The notes beneath the pieces are model-generated. The model was given only the letters and a program-made list of their open reading frames with translations. It did not search any database and had not been told where the DNA came from. From the NCBI GenBank assembly GCA_035771165.1, contig JAWNZC010000349.1, positions 2,515,001 through 2,579,000 on the forward strand: DNA of 64,000 nucleotides, given 5' to 3'. The stretch is from Paragorgia papillata (taxonomy: Eukaryota; Cnidaria; Anthozoa; Scleralcyonacea; Coralliidae). Positions 1 to 13,200 of the stretch are shown piece by piece. A program made the position numbers and the translations under genes. Position 1 is the stretch's first letter; each line of letters begins with the position of its first letter.

Positions 1-485
1 ATTCGGGAAAAGTATAAAACTAAATGTTATGCATAGTTAAACAGTCTGACAATCAAAAACTGTTACCAAATAAATAGCAACAGTTGTTGCTATGGCAACA
101 ATCACGAAATACACTTCAAACTAATTTAATTCGAAAAAAACTTTGGTAACCCCCAATTTTTTTTTCATTAAAACTTTTCTTGAAGTATGAGTAATCAATA
201 GGCCGATTTCAAAAGAATTCTGTAGAACGAATAATTTTTTTTCCGAAAAAATCATGCTTGTTAATTTTTAAAAAATCGGCCTATTGATTACTCATACTTC
301 AAGAAAAGTTTTACTGAAAAAAAAATTGGGGGTCACCAAAGTTTTTTTCAAATTAAATTAGTTTGAAGGGTAATTGGCAGCCATTTTGAAAAGTCGTTGT
401 TGCCATAGCAACAACTGTTGCTATTTATTTGGTAACAGTTTTTTATTGTCAGACTGTTTAACTACATGGCAATTTTTGCCCTGCT

Positions 486-1946
486 TTGACCATCCCCCAA
501 ACAATCAGTTTTAGGAAAATCAGTGACACAAATTGTATCGCTGATGACCCTCCCTATAAAACTTTAAGTAAGTTTAAAGGTTTTAAACTCGCTCATTTAA
601 ACATCGCTTCTATTCCTAAACACCTAGATGAACTAAAGGCCTTTATGAAAGATAAGCCCGTGGACATATTAAGTGTTAACGAAACTAGACTAGATAACAC
701 TATAGATAATGATAATATATGTATCCCCGGTTACGTGGTTTTTAGAAAGGATAGATCTAGAAACGGAGGGGGTGTAGCGCTTCATACACGAGAAGTTTTT
801 AATGTAATTGAAAGACCGCAAATGGTTCCCTCCGAACTTGAAGCTGTGTGTATAGAAATCAATAAACCTAAAACAAAGCCCATGATAATTACAACGATTT
901 ATCGACCTCCTAGCTCTAAAATAGACTATATGGATAAATTAGAACATTATTTGAGTGTGCTTGATAATGAGAACAAAGAATTAATTGTCACGGGTGATTT
1001 AAACTGTGACTTGTCATTGGAAGTTCTTCAAGTACATTCGAATAAATTAAATAATATCCTAAGTCTTTTGCAGCTAGAACAAATAATAACTGAACCTACT
1101 CGTATAACTGTTGATCATGAATCCCTAATTGATATCATAGCCACAAATAGACCAGAAAAAGTATTACGATCCGGTGTAATACACCTGGGGATAAGTGATT
1201 ACAGTCTTGTTTATGGTTGCTTTAAAATATCAATTCCCAAACAAAATCCAAAGTTTGTCGAAAGCAGAAGCTTTAAACATTATAATAAAGAGCTTTTTAA
1301 TATGGATCTTCTTGCTGCTTTAAACGGACAAGACTGGCAATTTGATGACCCTAATCGGTCGTGGGAAATGTTTAAGGGAATTTTCATTATAGTTTCAGAA
1401 ATGCATGCTCCTATTAGAACTCGAAAAGTAAGGAGCGAATATACACCGTGGATGACTCCTAGTTTACTTCAAGAAATGAACCATCGTGATTATTTAAAAA
1501 AGAAGATGGTGCTGACGAAACAAAATACATTTCAAGTAGCCTACAAGACTCAAAGAAATCGAGTCAATCGTTTAATCAAAACCTCGAAAAGAGCATTTTG
1601 TTTACAAAGTATTGACTCAAATAAACATAACCCGAAAGAAATGTGGAAGAATATCAACTTAATTATTGGTCGTAAGGGTCGTTGCTCCAAAACTACTGTT
1701 ATTCCATCTATTAAAGTTACAAATAATACTTTAACAAAGGAGGAAGATATTGCTAAATCTTTAAACACTTACTTCACAGAAGTTGGTGAAAACCTCGCGC
1801 AAAATTTAGAAGAGTCTAATAAACATTTTACAGAATATATAACTCCAGTCATGAGTAAATTTGAATTTTCAACTGTAACAAATGACCTTGTCTTACACGC
1901 CATAAGCAATATGAAATCCAGCCAGCAAAGCTGCTGGTTTAGATAA
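486..1946 (+). pseudogene. LINE endonuclease domain and start of RT (broken ORF)
   Basis: The open frame (486 aa) begins at a TTG, not an ATG, in keeping with 5' truncation. It holds an apurinic-type endonuclease/exonuclease/phosphatase fold: LAHLNIASI at the N-terminus, a VNETRLD motif, TGDLNCDL and a later SDYSLVY motif. The frame ends early because one extra base near 1923 shifts it. One frame over, the expected SKAAGLDK start of the reverse transcriptase continues. Confidence 0.88.
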
Positions 1947-3350
1947 GATTTCAACAAAGTTACTGAAAGAATCTTCAAAAGTAACTGCTCCTTTTTTGTC
2001 AGAAATGTTTAACCTATCACTGACTCTGGGTATTTTCCCAGATGATTGCATGGAAACATGCACGAGTCTCACCTATATATAAGTCCGGAGATAAAGAAGA
2101 TTGTAGCAACTACCGACCAATATCTGTATTATCAGTTGTTTCTGGTATATATATACGCAACTAAACAATTATCTAAATAAAAATGATATTCTGACACCAT
2201 TTCAATCGGGATTTAAAAGTGGACATTCGACCAGCACGTCGTTATTAAAAACCACTAACACTTGGTTGATTAATATGGACCAAGGCCTAATCAATGGAGT
2301 TATCTTCCTTGATTTGAAAAAGGCATTTGATACTGTTGACCACAATATACTAATTAAAAAACTAGAATAATACGGTATCAAGGATATAGCTTCACGTTGG
2401 TTCATTTCTTACCTAAGCAACCGTACTCAAGTCAGTAAGGTAGGAAGAGCATACTCGTCTAAGAAATATATAAAAACTGGGGTTCCTCAGGGCTCAAATT
2501 TGGGACCTTTATTGTTTTTACTGTACATCAACGATCTACCAAATTGTTTGAAAAATTCTATTCCTGCTCTGTTTGCTGATGATACTAATACTACAGTATC
2601 AGGTTCTTCTACTGAAAATATTGAATTAAAATTAAATGCTGAATTGGATAGTTTACATCATTGGCTATTGGCTAATAAATTATCACTTAACGTCAGCAAA
2701 ACGGAGTATATGATCATTGGGTCTCGACAAAGATTATCTCAAATGGCTATAGATCCTCGTATTTCAATTGGCTCTCAAAATATTACACGTGTTGAATGTA
2801 CCAAAACTCTAGGTGTATTTGTTGACGAACATGTCTCTTGGAATAATCATATTGAATCAATATGTAAAAAAATATCCAAAGGAATAGGAATATTAAGAAG
2901 AGCCAAAGATGTCATGACCAAGAAAAACCTTGAAAATCTTTATCAAGCTATAGTATTACCTCATTTTGATTATTGCTCTTTGGTCTGGGATAATTGTTCA
3001 AGCAAATTAAAAGATCGTTTACAAAAATTCCATAACAAAGCAGGTCGTATTATAACTGGTGATAACTACGAAATACCGACTACTAGCACCCTGTAAAAAC
3101 TTGGATGGGAAACGCTTCAAAGTCGTAGAGACAAACAAACACTATACCTAGTTAAAAAGTGTGTTAGTGGTGAATCTAACTTGAGTTCTCTATTCTCAAT
3201 ATCAAATAGAGATTGCTATGACTTGAGAAGTAATAACCGTATGTTATCACTACCTAAGCCAAACACAAATGCAATGAAGAAGAGTTTCGGATATAGGGGT
3301 GCCATGATCTGGAATACTTTACCTTCAAACGAAAAAATCCAAAGTTTTTA
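1921..3350 (+). pseudogene. LINE reverse transcriptase domain (multiple frameshifts and stops)
   Basis: Reverse-transcriptase blocks are readable across frames: YRPISVLS near 2115-2140, FLDLKKAFDTVDHN near 2308-2345, GVPQGSNLGPLLF near 2480-2515, and the catalytic FADDT box near 2570-2585. A stop interrupts the frame at about 2368 and another at about 3094. The downstream piece 2500-3096 is the longest intact part. All catalytic blocks survive but not in one frame, so the copy cannot encode a full enzyme. Confidence 0.88.
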
Positions 3351-3669
3351 ATTTGGATAATCAAATAAAAAGGTTTCCTGTAAATTTTAAATTTGTACTA
3401 GTTTAACTTTTATTCTATTATAGTAGGTAGATTAGTGTTTAAAACGTTGTATTTTTAACTATTTTATATATTTTATACTATATTTGTAATTGTTCACACG
3501 GCCCAATGAAAAACAATCTTTTATTTTATTTTATTGTATTTTATATCATTGATAGGCTATACCGTGTATAAAGATGATTAAATAAATAAATAAATAAATA
3601 AATAAATTAACTATGCATAACATTTAGTTTTATTCTTTTCCCGAATTGTTTAATCGATATGGAGCCACC

Positions 3670-3709
3670 TTAAAACCCTTTCATGCATGGCTTTCCGAGA
3701 CTTCTCCCC

Positions 3710-3747
<38 letters not shown>

Positions 3748-3790
3748 AGATAAAGTTGTTCGACAACAACGATGCGCATGAAAGGGTTAA
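3670..3790. mobile_element. Small TIR element (TTAA-CCCTTT ends)
   Basis: The ends TTAAAACCCTTTCATGC and GCATGAAAGGGTTAA are inverted. The core contains TTGACGAGTAAAATCGTCTG. A sister copy lies at 53812-53923. The TTAA ends resemble piggyBac-type target sites, but no transposase is present. Confidence 0.6.
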
Positions 3791-4091
3791 AACGGAGAAA
3801 CAAAGAAAGTAGACAAATAAATATATAATAGAATGAGAATGAGAAGATCGAAAGTAAAAATAACCAAAAAACAACAAAACAAAACAAATACATAAAAAAC
3901 AAAACAAAACAACAAAACGAAACATACCAAATACAATTAAAAAAAAAAGAACAAAAAACAAGCATGCAGATAAGGCTTATATTTGGTTAATATATCAAAT
4001 GTGGGAGGCTTATCTTTGGGGGTGGCGAGGTGGGGGAAGGGATATTTTCGGTAGTTATATACATGTTAATAAATAATGTTATTATTCATAC

Positions 4092-4221
4092 CGAGCAATT
4101 TTCTCTAACGCGTCTTCTGTTATTTTAGTCCTGTAAAGATTTAATCTTTTTAAACAGGTTAAGCCTGATAGCTCTTGAAAGGATTCACTAGGAATGTCGA
4201 CACATGACGACAAATCTATCT
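4092..4221 (-). CDS. FBXL4: FBXL4 LRR exon (DLSSCVDIP...LYRTKI)
   Basis: The acceptor is CTTTTTTTAG and the donor GTATGA. It encodes IDLSSCVDIPSESFQELSGL and on to LKRLNLYRTKI, equivalent to LNLSSCDKLPPQAF...LKRLVLYRTKV. It is the last FBXL4 exon in the window and ends two bases into a codon. The sequence to its left is intergenic-looking repeat and the LINE/MITE, so the next exon must be off the left edge. Confidence 0.92.
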
Positions 4222-7200
4222 CTAAAAAAAGAAGTTTCATAAAGTTCAGAAGACTAAAACGGTATACAAAAAGAATAGCATGCATCCATAAAATTATAAA
4301 TAAATGTTCTTTATAATTTCTATTAAATAATCACCAATGAAGGGCTTTAGCTCAAAACGTCAGTATATTTCGTTACCTAAAATCTCGGCAGTTTACTATC
4401 TTTTAGCATTTCTTATGCAATTCAACTACAATTTGCTTTGTTCTCAATTATTTTGACAGAGAAATACAGGTATAGGCCTAATAGTCTCATAATTACATTA
4501 TTCATCACAACATTGCAAGAAAAATATCGGGTACCACCAAGAGGAAGATTTAAAGTCAAAACAACGCCTACTCCATAAATTGATTAGCCGAATCAGTAGG
4601 CATCGGTAGCAATCAGTAGCAACCAGTAGCAGTCAGCAGCAATTAGTAACAGTAAGCAGAAGTCAGCAGAAGTCAGTAGCAGTTGCAGTAGCAGTCAGTA
4701 TCAGGCAGTAGCAGTCAGTAGCAACCAGTAGCAGTCAGTAGCAATCAGTAGCAACCAGTATAGCAGTCATGAGCAGCAATTAGTAACAGTAAGCAGAAGT
4801 CAGCAGAAGTCAGTAGCAGTTGCAGTAGCAGCCAGTATCAGGCAGTAGCAGTCAGTAGCAATCAGTAGCAACCAGTATAGCAGTCATGAGCAGCAATTAG
4901 TAACAGTAAGCAGAAGTCAGTAGCAGTTGCAGTAGCAGCCAGTATCAGGCAGTAGCAGTCAGTAGCAATCGGTAGCAGCAAGTAGCAATCAGTAGCAGTC
5001 ATGCCGTAGCAGTCAGTAGCAATCAGTAGCAGTCAGTAGCAATCAGTAGCAGCCAGTAGCAGCCAGTAGCAGCCAGTAGCAGCCAGTAGCAGCCAGTAGC
5101 AATCAGTTGCAATCAGTAGCAGCCAGTAGCAATCAGTTGCAATCAGTAGCAGCCAGTAGCAATCAGTACACCCAGTAGCAGTCAGTAAGACGGTAACAGC
5201 CAGTAGCAATCAGTAGCAGCCAGTAGCACGCAGTAGCATTCAGTAGAATTCAGTAGCAATCAGTAGCACCAAGCGCAGTATAGCAGTCAGTAAAGTATCA
5301 GTCAGTAGCAGTCAGGTTAGAAGTTAGGAAGATCGTGAAAAGCTAAAATACTTGATTGCGCTCGATTCTAGCAATACCTTCCGCCATGCAACATTAAAAA
5401 TACGGTTTGGTGACTTACCTTCTAGTTCAGGACAGGTCGTTTTAATCAACAACAAACTATTACGGTCAAGAAATTTACAGCACGATAAGTACAAACACCG
5501 TAACCTTCCTTTGGGATTCTGTAGGAAGCTAAATAAAATTTAAAATGGGGTCAATAAGAACCCAGTCTTTATCGTGATGATCATTATAAATGATAACAAA
5601 GATGACGTCATATGATGATCATGGCCATGATTAAGAAGATAACTTTCTCTATGTCACGTATTTTTGGTAAAAAAAGCGCTGAAATCCCTGTAGAATTTTT
5701 TGGCGTACCACTCAAAATCTCTCTATTTTTGTATTATTGTGTAGCTAATCACAAACAATCAACAAACTCTTTATGCACATTTGGGGATTGAGAAACATAA
5801 AAAAATAGGGAAAAAATCTGTAATTATGAATGTGGATATGGTCAGTAGAAATCAGTTTTGATCCCGTGTTATACGTGACATAGAAAAATTCTCCTCTTAG
5901 GGGCTGTTTACCTGGAAGGCAGGACAGGACGTTTGCCAAGACGGGGCGTTAAGCGGGATCGCATCGCTACTCTATTTTTCCTTTATTTATCTCATTTCGT
6001 TTATATGAAGAATGTGTTTGCCGGGACGTTTTTGTCCCCTCCCGCCTAACCGAGATCCCAGCTTGAGAGGGACAATTTTCGCCATATAAATGCTCTGTCC
6101 CGCCTAACCGAGACGATGTGATAAATACCGTTTCGAGTATTTATTTCGACTCTTAAGCTTTTTATTCGATACAAATGAGTGATAACGGCTAGTAGGAGGC
6201 ATAGTCAATCGAGATATGGTCTGGAAAGTCAGCTAAGTCTTTGGTCCATATTTTTGTTCGCCATTATGCATTTTTGTGCACGGTGCACGGTCACTGAACA
6301 CATTGTATTTTAGTATAATGAACGAATTATCCAATAGCAACGTTTCAGTTCAATCACTCAACCGTGCTATTTAAATATTAATAAACCTAAAACAAAGGAT
6401 GTGCACGGTGTTATACGGTTCAACATAAAATCACAGCTCATTATAGGCGCTTTGAAGTTTGCCGAGTTTCCAGACCATATCTCGATTGACTATGTAGGAG
6501 GACAGCCGCTCTTTATAATACGTCAAATTATATTTATTCCTCTGTTTTTCTGTGTTTTTTACAACTTTCTAGCTGTGTTGCGAAACGTCCCGGTCGCAAT
6601 TTTCCCGCCTGAAAACATTCTCATATAAACCCGGGATGAAAAACGTCCCGTACCGCTTACTTGTCTCGTCCCGGCTTCCAGGTCGACTGAAAACTGAAAC
6701 TAAACCGCCTTAAAGGCACACTCGACAAGCGTTGGTTATAGATCTTGATAGCCTGATTTCGAAACAAATATTAGTTTTCTTCTAATATGTCTATTTTCTG
6801 AGTAATTTGGCTTTCTCTACAGTATTTTAAGTGTGCAGGAGGCCACGGTTTTTCTTCTGATTGCGGGCAAACGCGGTCGCTCCCATTAAGTTCTTGAGTC
6901 TTGACGTTTTTGAGTGATAGAAAGGAACCCACAACAAAGTAGTGTTAAAATACGGATACTCCTAAATAACCATGTTTACCGTTTATTTCGAAAATTCAAG
7001 GCAATTTAGCTGAGTAAATCGAAGAAAAATTTTATCTGTCCGATTTACAATACTAACTATAGGAGTCAAGGACTGGAGGCCACCTAGTTTTACTTTCCGT
7101 CGATAATTATTAATATCCTCGTTACTACAAAACGTATATAGACTCAAGCTTTTGAGGATATAACCACTGACCTATATATACATGTATATTATAAATAATA

Positions 7201-10200
7201 GGTCAGTGGTCTAAACCATGAACAAAGTACTCCAATTTTCAACTTGCTTGCGCCATCATTTGAAGACACTTTTTTGCAGAGCCCGCAGTCCATGCAGGTA
7301 ATTTAGTACAGGTCAGTGATATTAACTCGTTCGTGGTCGACGTTTTCCTCAAAGGTGAATATAATCGCCCGGTGTTAGAAAGAATAAAATACAGTACTAT
7401 AAGGCCAATTGGACTTAATTCACCTCGTCTTACCTATAAGCTCGCACCGACGGGAAGCTCACATCATTTAAATCATTATTCACACAAATTATCATATTTA
7501 AAATTTTGATGTAGTCAGATAATTACCTGGAAAATCCTGTTGAGGTTATTAAACCACCTGGACCACACCACGACAATTTCAACTTCTCCGTGGAGCTGCA
7601 TCTTTTGCTGAGTAGTTGCAAATCAAAATCATTAACCTAATAAAACAATATTGCAGCGATTCATGCATAAACACGCGAGTAAAATCATATAGTACAGAAT
7701 TGAAAAGCTAAAAGCATAGCTAAACGGCTGAAAGTTGCAAAGAATAAGTATATTTTACAAAGTGTCCCAAACCCACCTTTGACCAATACGGTTGGAGATC
7801 AAATTCTTTAAAACAGAGAGGATCATAGCTGTAGCTCAGAAAGCACCTTTTCAAAAGAAAATACAAGACACTCAGAATGCGCTTCTTGGTAATAACTACA
7901 AGTTACATTTGTAGTAGTAAGAATAAAAGCAATTTGTATGATGGTATTGTACATGCAGCAAGGAAAGCAGAAAGATTTTCCAATATTCTCTTTTTAGCTA
8001 CAGTTTTATTCTCACTCGGTAACTATAATATAGACCTACATGTTAAAGTCTTAATTTACGAAGCTAAGTTTGTAATGAATTTTATCAAGGTTTTCAGGTC
8101 GCAATAAGGGTTGACGTCACATGCAAGTGTATATATTGAAACGTGTCAAGAGCATTTTTAAGAAACCTGGCACTTATTCACTTGCCGCTGAGTGGCTGGC
8201 TCGTTAAGTAGCTTTATATTCTGCGGACACAGAAACGTGGGCTCTGGGAACGAGAATACAAGCGATCTTTTTGACGCCAAGGATTTTGGCGGCTTTTTTG
8301 ACGTGCTAGCGGCTAACTTGTCGGTCAGCTTTATAATTTTGCTTGTAAGTTTGTGCAGAATTGATAGCCACAGCCACACAAACGTCGTGGGCTCTGGCAT
8401 TGTCGCATTGAGAATGGAAGCGATGTTGACGGGAGAGATTTTGGTGACAATTTTGACGCCAAACACTCTTTAGCACTTCGTTCTGATAAATGGCGGAACT
8501 TTGACGTCGTTCTCCAAAATGGCTGTTGTGACGTCACAAACAGAAAGTCTATTCACTTCCGCAAACAGGAAAAATGTTGGGACTATTCTAAAAACCTAAA
8601 TTGCGAATCAGGTTTTGCAAAGAAATACGTCAGACGTATTTTAAGACTCTTAAAATGAATGGTTTACTCCGCTTCGCCTACAACATAATTTATAACAACA
8701 ATAAGACATGCCCTACCTGCATGTCTTGGCAACATTTCCTAAATCGGTAAATTCTAAATACGAGAATACTTTATTAATAACTTCAATCTAAAAAAATAGA
8801 AAATAAATTAATTAAAATTAATTAATTAATTAATTAGAAAACGTCATTCGTATAATAGAGCGGCGGTTTATGACTTTACATTTGTAAAAAGCATGTCTCA
8901 CACTGACGGGTAATCTCTAGAATGGAGTAGTTACCGTTGGTTGGTGAGACCATGGATAGTAAAAAGACATTTTACTATCCATGGTGAGACATAAGTGATC
9001 CGTGCAAGTTTGGCAGCGTAGTTTGCGTATGACAGTACAGTTCAGTATACAGTACAGAATACAGTACAGTATACACGGTACAGTATAGTATATACAGTAC
9101 AGTACAGTACACAGTACAGTACAGTATACAGTGCAGTATACAGTACAGTATACAGTACAGTACAGTACAGTACAGTACAGTACAGTACAGTATACAGTAC
9201 AGTAACAGTACAGTAACAGTACAGTAACAGTACAGTACAGTACAGTACAGTACAGTATACAGTACAGTATACAGTACAGTAAACAGTACAGTACAGTACA
9301 GTATACAGTACAGTATACAGTACAGTATACAGTACAGTATACAGTACAGTATACAGTACAGTATACAGTACAGTACATTACATTACAGTACAGTATCTAG
9401 AGAAATGTCCCTAGACTAATTGGGAACGAGGGAAGGACTGTAACGTATTATGTCAGTTCTTTAAACAACATGTGTGATTTAAATGATAAAATAATTTGGC
9501 AATAAGTTATCAGTAATAATATTCATAAGAGCTTCCTTGATATTTCTCTTTTTTAGAAAGCATCGATGGATGGTGCTGTTAGCCTACCGCCTATCATTGT
9601 TAGTTAATCCACTATAATTTAAGTGAAAAATGTACCGTATAATAACTTTGTGCTGTACAAGTGCGTACCTTGAAAACTACCCTGCGACTCAGAGCCCCTT
9701 TCCGACTTATACAGCGTAGGGGGAAAGTGGGCTCTGCCAACAAACTCGATCTTCGCCCCAAGTTTGGGCAAGTCAGTCAGGTTTTGAACTCGTCAAACAA
9801 GCGAAACAGATGAAATTGTGGTGTTTTATTGGCTCGAAAAATTGATTTGTAGATAATTTCGTTAAAGAAAACAATAAAACCAAAGTGATTCAGTGAGTAA
9901 TGTTTTTGTGTTTAGACGTGTTTGGAGGTAATCACAGTCGATTCGATTTCAAAGCATTCTTGTGGCCATATTTCAAATTATTATTAAAGCCGTTGAAGAA
10001 CCAATCGAGGATAAGACTATAACCCTGTAATGTATCCCTTATTTAGGCAATGGTTCGGTCTCTGCATTTGTAAATTTTTAGGTTTTTTGAGCGGGTAATT
10101 TGTTAGGTCCGAATTCTGAAATCTTACTCACGACTTTGTTATTGTCGATTGACCTTTAAGTTTTAGCAGGTACATAGGAAGTAACGCATTAAAGCCTGGG

Positions 10201-13200
10201 CCCAAAATTCTATTTTGGCACGTTCACGCATGCTCAAAAAGAAATATTGAGTTTGTTGGCAGAGCCCCCCCCCCCCCCCCCAAGCATGCGTAGGTCGGAA
10301 AGGGGCTCTGACTTTCAGGGTACTGGATATCATAATTAATACATATAAACACGTATATGGATTTTAGCAAATGACATTACAAAACAATATATATGCATAC
10401 TGTACTCACAGGCAGCGATAGAATGTGAAGGGATACTTCTTCATCTTTTAGACGATCTTTCTGACAATGATTAAGTAGCATCTGCTTACTTAAGGAATCA
10501 GCTAAATTATCAACCATCACATCTTTGGGTTTTTCATCTCCAGACTCCACACCATAGAGCAAAACAGCATCAAGCTCAGTGTAATATTCCAAATGATTTT
10601 GATTAAATTCTAACCTTAACTGTCTAAAAAACAAGAAAGTCCAGTTGAAATAATAAAATAAGTATAGCATATTCAGAAATATATAAGTTATTTAAAAAAA
10701 TATAAATAATTTTCCGTGTTTGCATATAAAGGCTGGTTCCTCAGGACAGGAACGGACACGAAATTATTCTTTCGGAACTAATGCCCTTAACACCAAAGAA
10801 ACTTTCCTGTCCGTTCCTATCCTGTGGACGATTCCCCTGAGTGGAAACTAGCCTAAAGTTGCGAAAACACGCGTGGAAGTTTGGGAGTACGAGAAATTAC
10901 AGACCATTTTAATAGATGAATGCAAGCCTCCAATAATCACAGGCTAAAACGTCAAACCGACAGTGCATTCTAACTTGACAAAGGACAAAATGTGTTCTCT
11001 AACGTCTCTTACTATGAAGTTTAATATTAGTTTACAGTTGCACAGTCCAATTTTTGAATTGAGAGGAGTGACAATGATGCGGTAACGAATGCATGTGTTT
11101 GTGCGACTGTGTGTAATAAGAAGGCAGCCGTACAAGGAGTTAGCATTTTGTTAATACAAAAGAGCACCTTCTTTACGTTTGGAAAACGAAAAGGCACTGT
11201 CTATTGTATATGAAGAATATTTTTTTCCAAATGTTATGCATGGCAAGAGCATGTCCAACCTTTGGTTCGGATCTCTAATTACAAGGGAAAGTGCATAAAG
11301 AAGAAACTTTGTAGAAAGCATGTGATTGCACTACGTAACATAACATTTATTCGTCACAATCGTTGCAAGACACTGTGCGTGCTTTAATTATACAGAATTC
11401 TGTGACTGGAGAAAATTTAACATTCTTCCAATGAATATCTTAGCTCTCTTAATTTTCCATTTTCAGTTACCCTGAATGCATTTTCTGCGGGTCCATATAC
11501 AGTACCAACCCCAGAAAAACTTTTGCAGCTAGAAAACTAAAAAGAAACAAAGGAAAAAAACAATATATATATATATATAATCATATAAAGTTTACAAATC
11601 TTAACCTGGTTTTAAATGGACATTTCCTAAGAGTTGGAGAAAATATTCGGGCCTTCGGTGGAGATTGCTCAATGTCTCCTGACCATAAAACAAACCACCT
11701 ACATTAAAAAAAAAATAATTAGCGTATCGTGGTTTTTTTTTTTGCTTTTCTCCAGTCTCGGAACAGCTTGCGTGTTTAGATCACAGTATCCAGCATGGAA
11801 AATTATTTAGTATTTCTCTAATTTCGAGCAAGAATCGAACCCGTTCCACATATGTGGAAAACGTGTGTTAACCAACACGCTAGCAATACCAGACAGTTGA
11901 CTTAAGCGCCGCACAGACGACCAAGTTTTCCTTGGCATGTTTTCCCTGGCGTGTTTTTCCTTGACAAGTTTTATTTGTTCGTGTGTACGACACAAATTGA
12001 CAAGTTTTTCCTTGACAAGGAGCCTTGTTCAAAAGCTGGTATGACCAGCTTTTGAACAAGGAAAATTGTTCGTGCGTATATAGTCGTCAAGGAAAACTTG
12101 ACAAGATCATCTCCGAAGCTTATTACGCACCCATTGCCGTCAAGGAAAACTTGTCCAACCGTACACACGAGCAATTATAAATTTTCAAGGAAAATGTTTG
12201 GGGGGAAAATTGTTCATCGTACACACGAGCAAGGAAAACTACCAAGGAACTTGTCAAGGAAAACTTGGTCGTCTGTGCGGGACTTTACTGCAATTCTGAA
12301 AGAACAACTATTTTGTTATAATTATTGTGGTGCAGTGGTTCTTAACTTTTTTTCGGTGCGCAATCCGTCACTGGTCGCACACGCGGTAACTTAAGCGAGC
12401 CATATAATTTTAGTAATATTAATTTATAATCAAGTTACACAGTAGTCATGTCTTAATATCTTAAGCCTCTTTTCCAGTCATCGCTAAAACAGATTCGCAG
12501 TAAGCTAGACTGACTGATCTCTAGATTTACTTTTAATCAAATGCATGCAAGTGCTCACAGCGAGCTGCTATGGGCAGTTTCTGCGATGACTGAAAAGTCA
12601 TTTTAACTTTTAAGTAATTTAAAAATAAGTAAAACAAATACTACTGTAAAATATAGCTTGGTAAACATGATAAATACCATTTCAAAATATATTTCGCGAC
12701 CCACTCAAAATGGCCTTGCGATTCATTATGAGTCGCGAGCTTTGACACTGCACTAGACACTGCCCTGGCCTATATGCATGTGAGCCGCCAATGATGCATA
12801 CTGTATATACTGCAGCCGATTATGTGTACTGCAGATGCACTGTATGTCACAAACACTATACCTAGCAATCACATCCTTTCTTTCCTCATATTTACAAGCA
12901 AGAATCCTCACTACAGCTCCAGGATTGTATGTCTCATATACTTCTATTTTGGTTGGGAAAACAGGATCAACAAATTTGATATCTTAAAAAAACAATAAAT
13001 GTATTTTAATATTTAATTGATAATAGTGATTTACTACCGGTATTACTTAGAGCACAGGCAGTATATAGTGAATGTGTATAGAGATCATTTGCAAGAGAAA
13101 AACAGACTAAAACCGTTTCCAAGGAACTTTATGTAATATATTTCATCAGAATATTCAAAACCCGGGTCACGAGAGAAAGCCGAGGTTTTTAAATATGAAG

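Larger units (their letters stand above)
464..3606 (+). mobile_element. Non-LTR retrotransposon (LINE, CR1/Jockey-like), 5'-truncated and inactive
   Basis: An endonuclease-reverse transcriptase reading frame is followed by an AAAT-rich tail (about 3578-3606). It is flanked by a 7-bp target duplication TTAACTA (458-464 and 3607-3613, boundary bases shared). Its 5' end opens inside the coding region without an ATG. The frame is broken by a 1-nt slip near 1923, further slips near 2045-2170, and stops near 2368 and 3094. The C-terminal KKSFGYRGAMIWN-type motif after the last stop is typical of CR1/L2/Rex-like elements. The clade call is tentative. Confidence 0.9.
1..3646. mobile_element. Palindromic MITE (about 497 bp) split by a LINE insertion
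   Basis: Positions 1-40 (starting ATTCGGGAAAAG) recur as the reverse complement at 3607-3646, with one mismatch. The inner left arm (about 41-255) folds back on 265-463, so 1-463 plus 3613-3646 is a near-complete palindrome. The arm is interrupted exactly where the LINE begins. No transposase is encoded. The 5' limit may lie outside the window, so the element's own target duplication cannot be read. Confidence 0.85.

Noticed and set aside
3650..3965. Two hydrophobic minus-strand ORFs (MFFVLFFLIVF, MLVFCSFFFN)
   Set aside because: They translate an A-rich AAAACAAAAC stretch. No start context, no family resemblance.
8158..8473. Overlapping ORFs on both strands of 93-102 codons
   Set aside because: They lie in a dispersed repeat that recurs at 61020-61490 with frame-breaking differences.
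8917..9378. 153-codon minus-strand ORF
   Set aside because: It reads through the TACAG microsatellite and gives only CTVY-type repeats.
11440..11560. Possible FBXL4 exon reading GPAENAFRVTENG on the minus strand
   Set aside because: The correct segment (VLWSG...ARIFSP) was found at 11606-11698 with exact phase. This stretch is intron.
12340..12760. hAT-Charlie-like left end CAGTGGTTCTTAACTTTTTT
   Set aside because: The right end (near 12750) does not match well and no 8-bp duplication is present, so it was not listed as a defined element.
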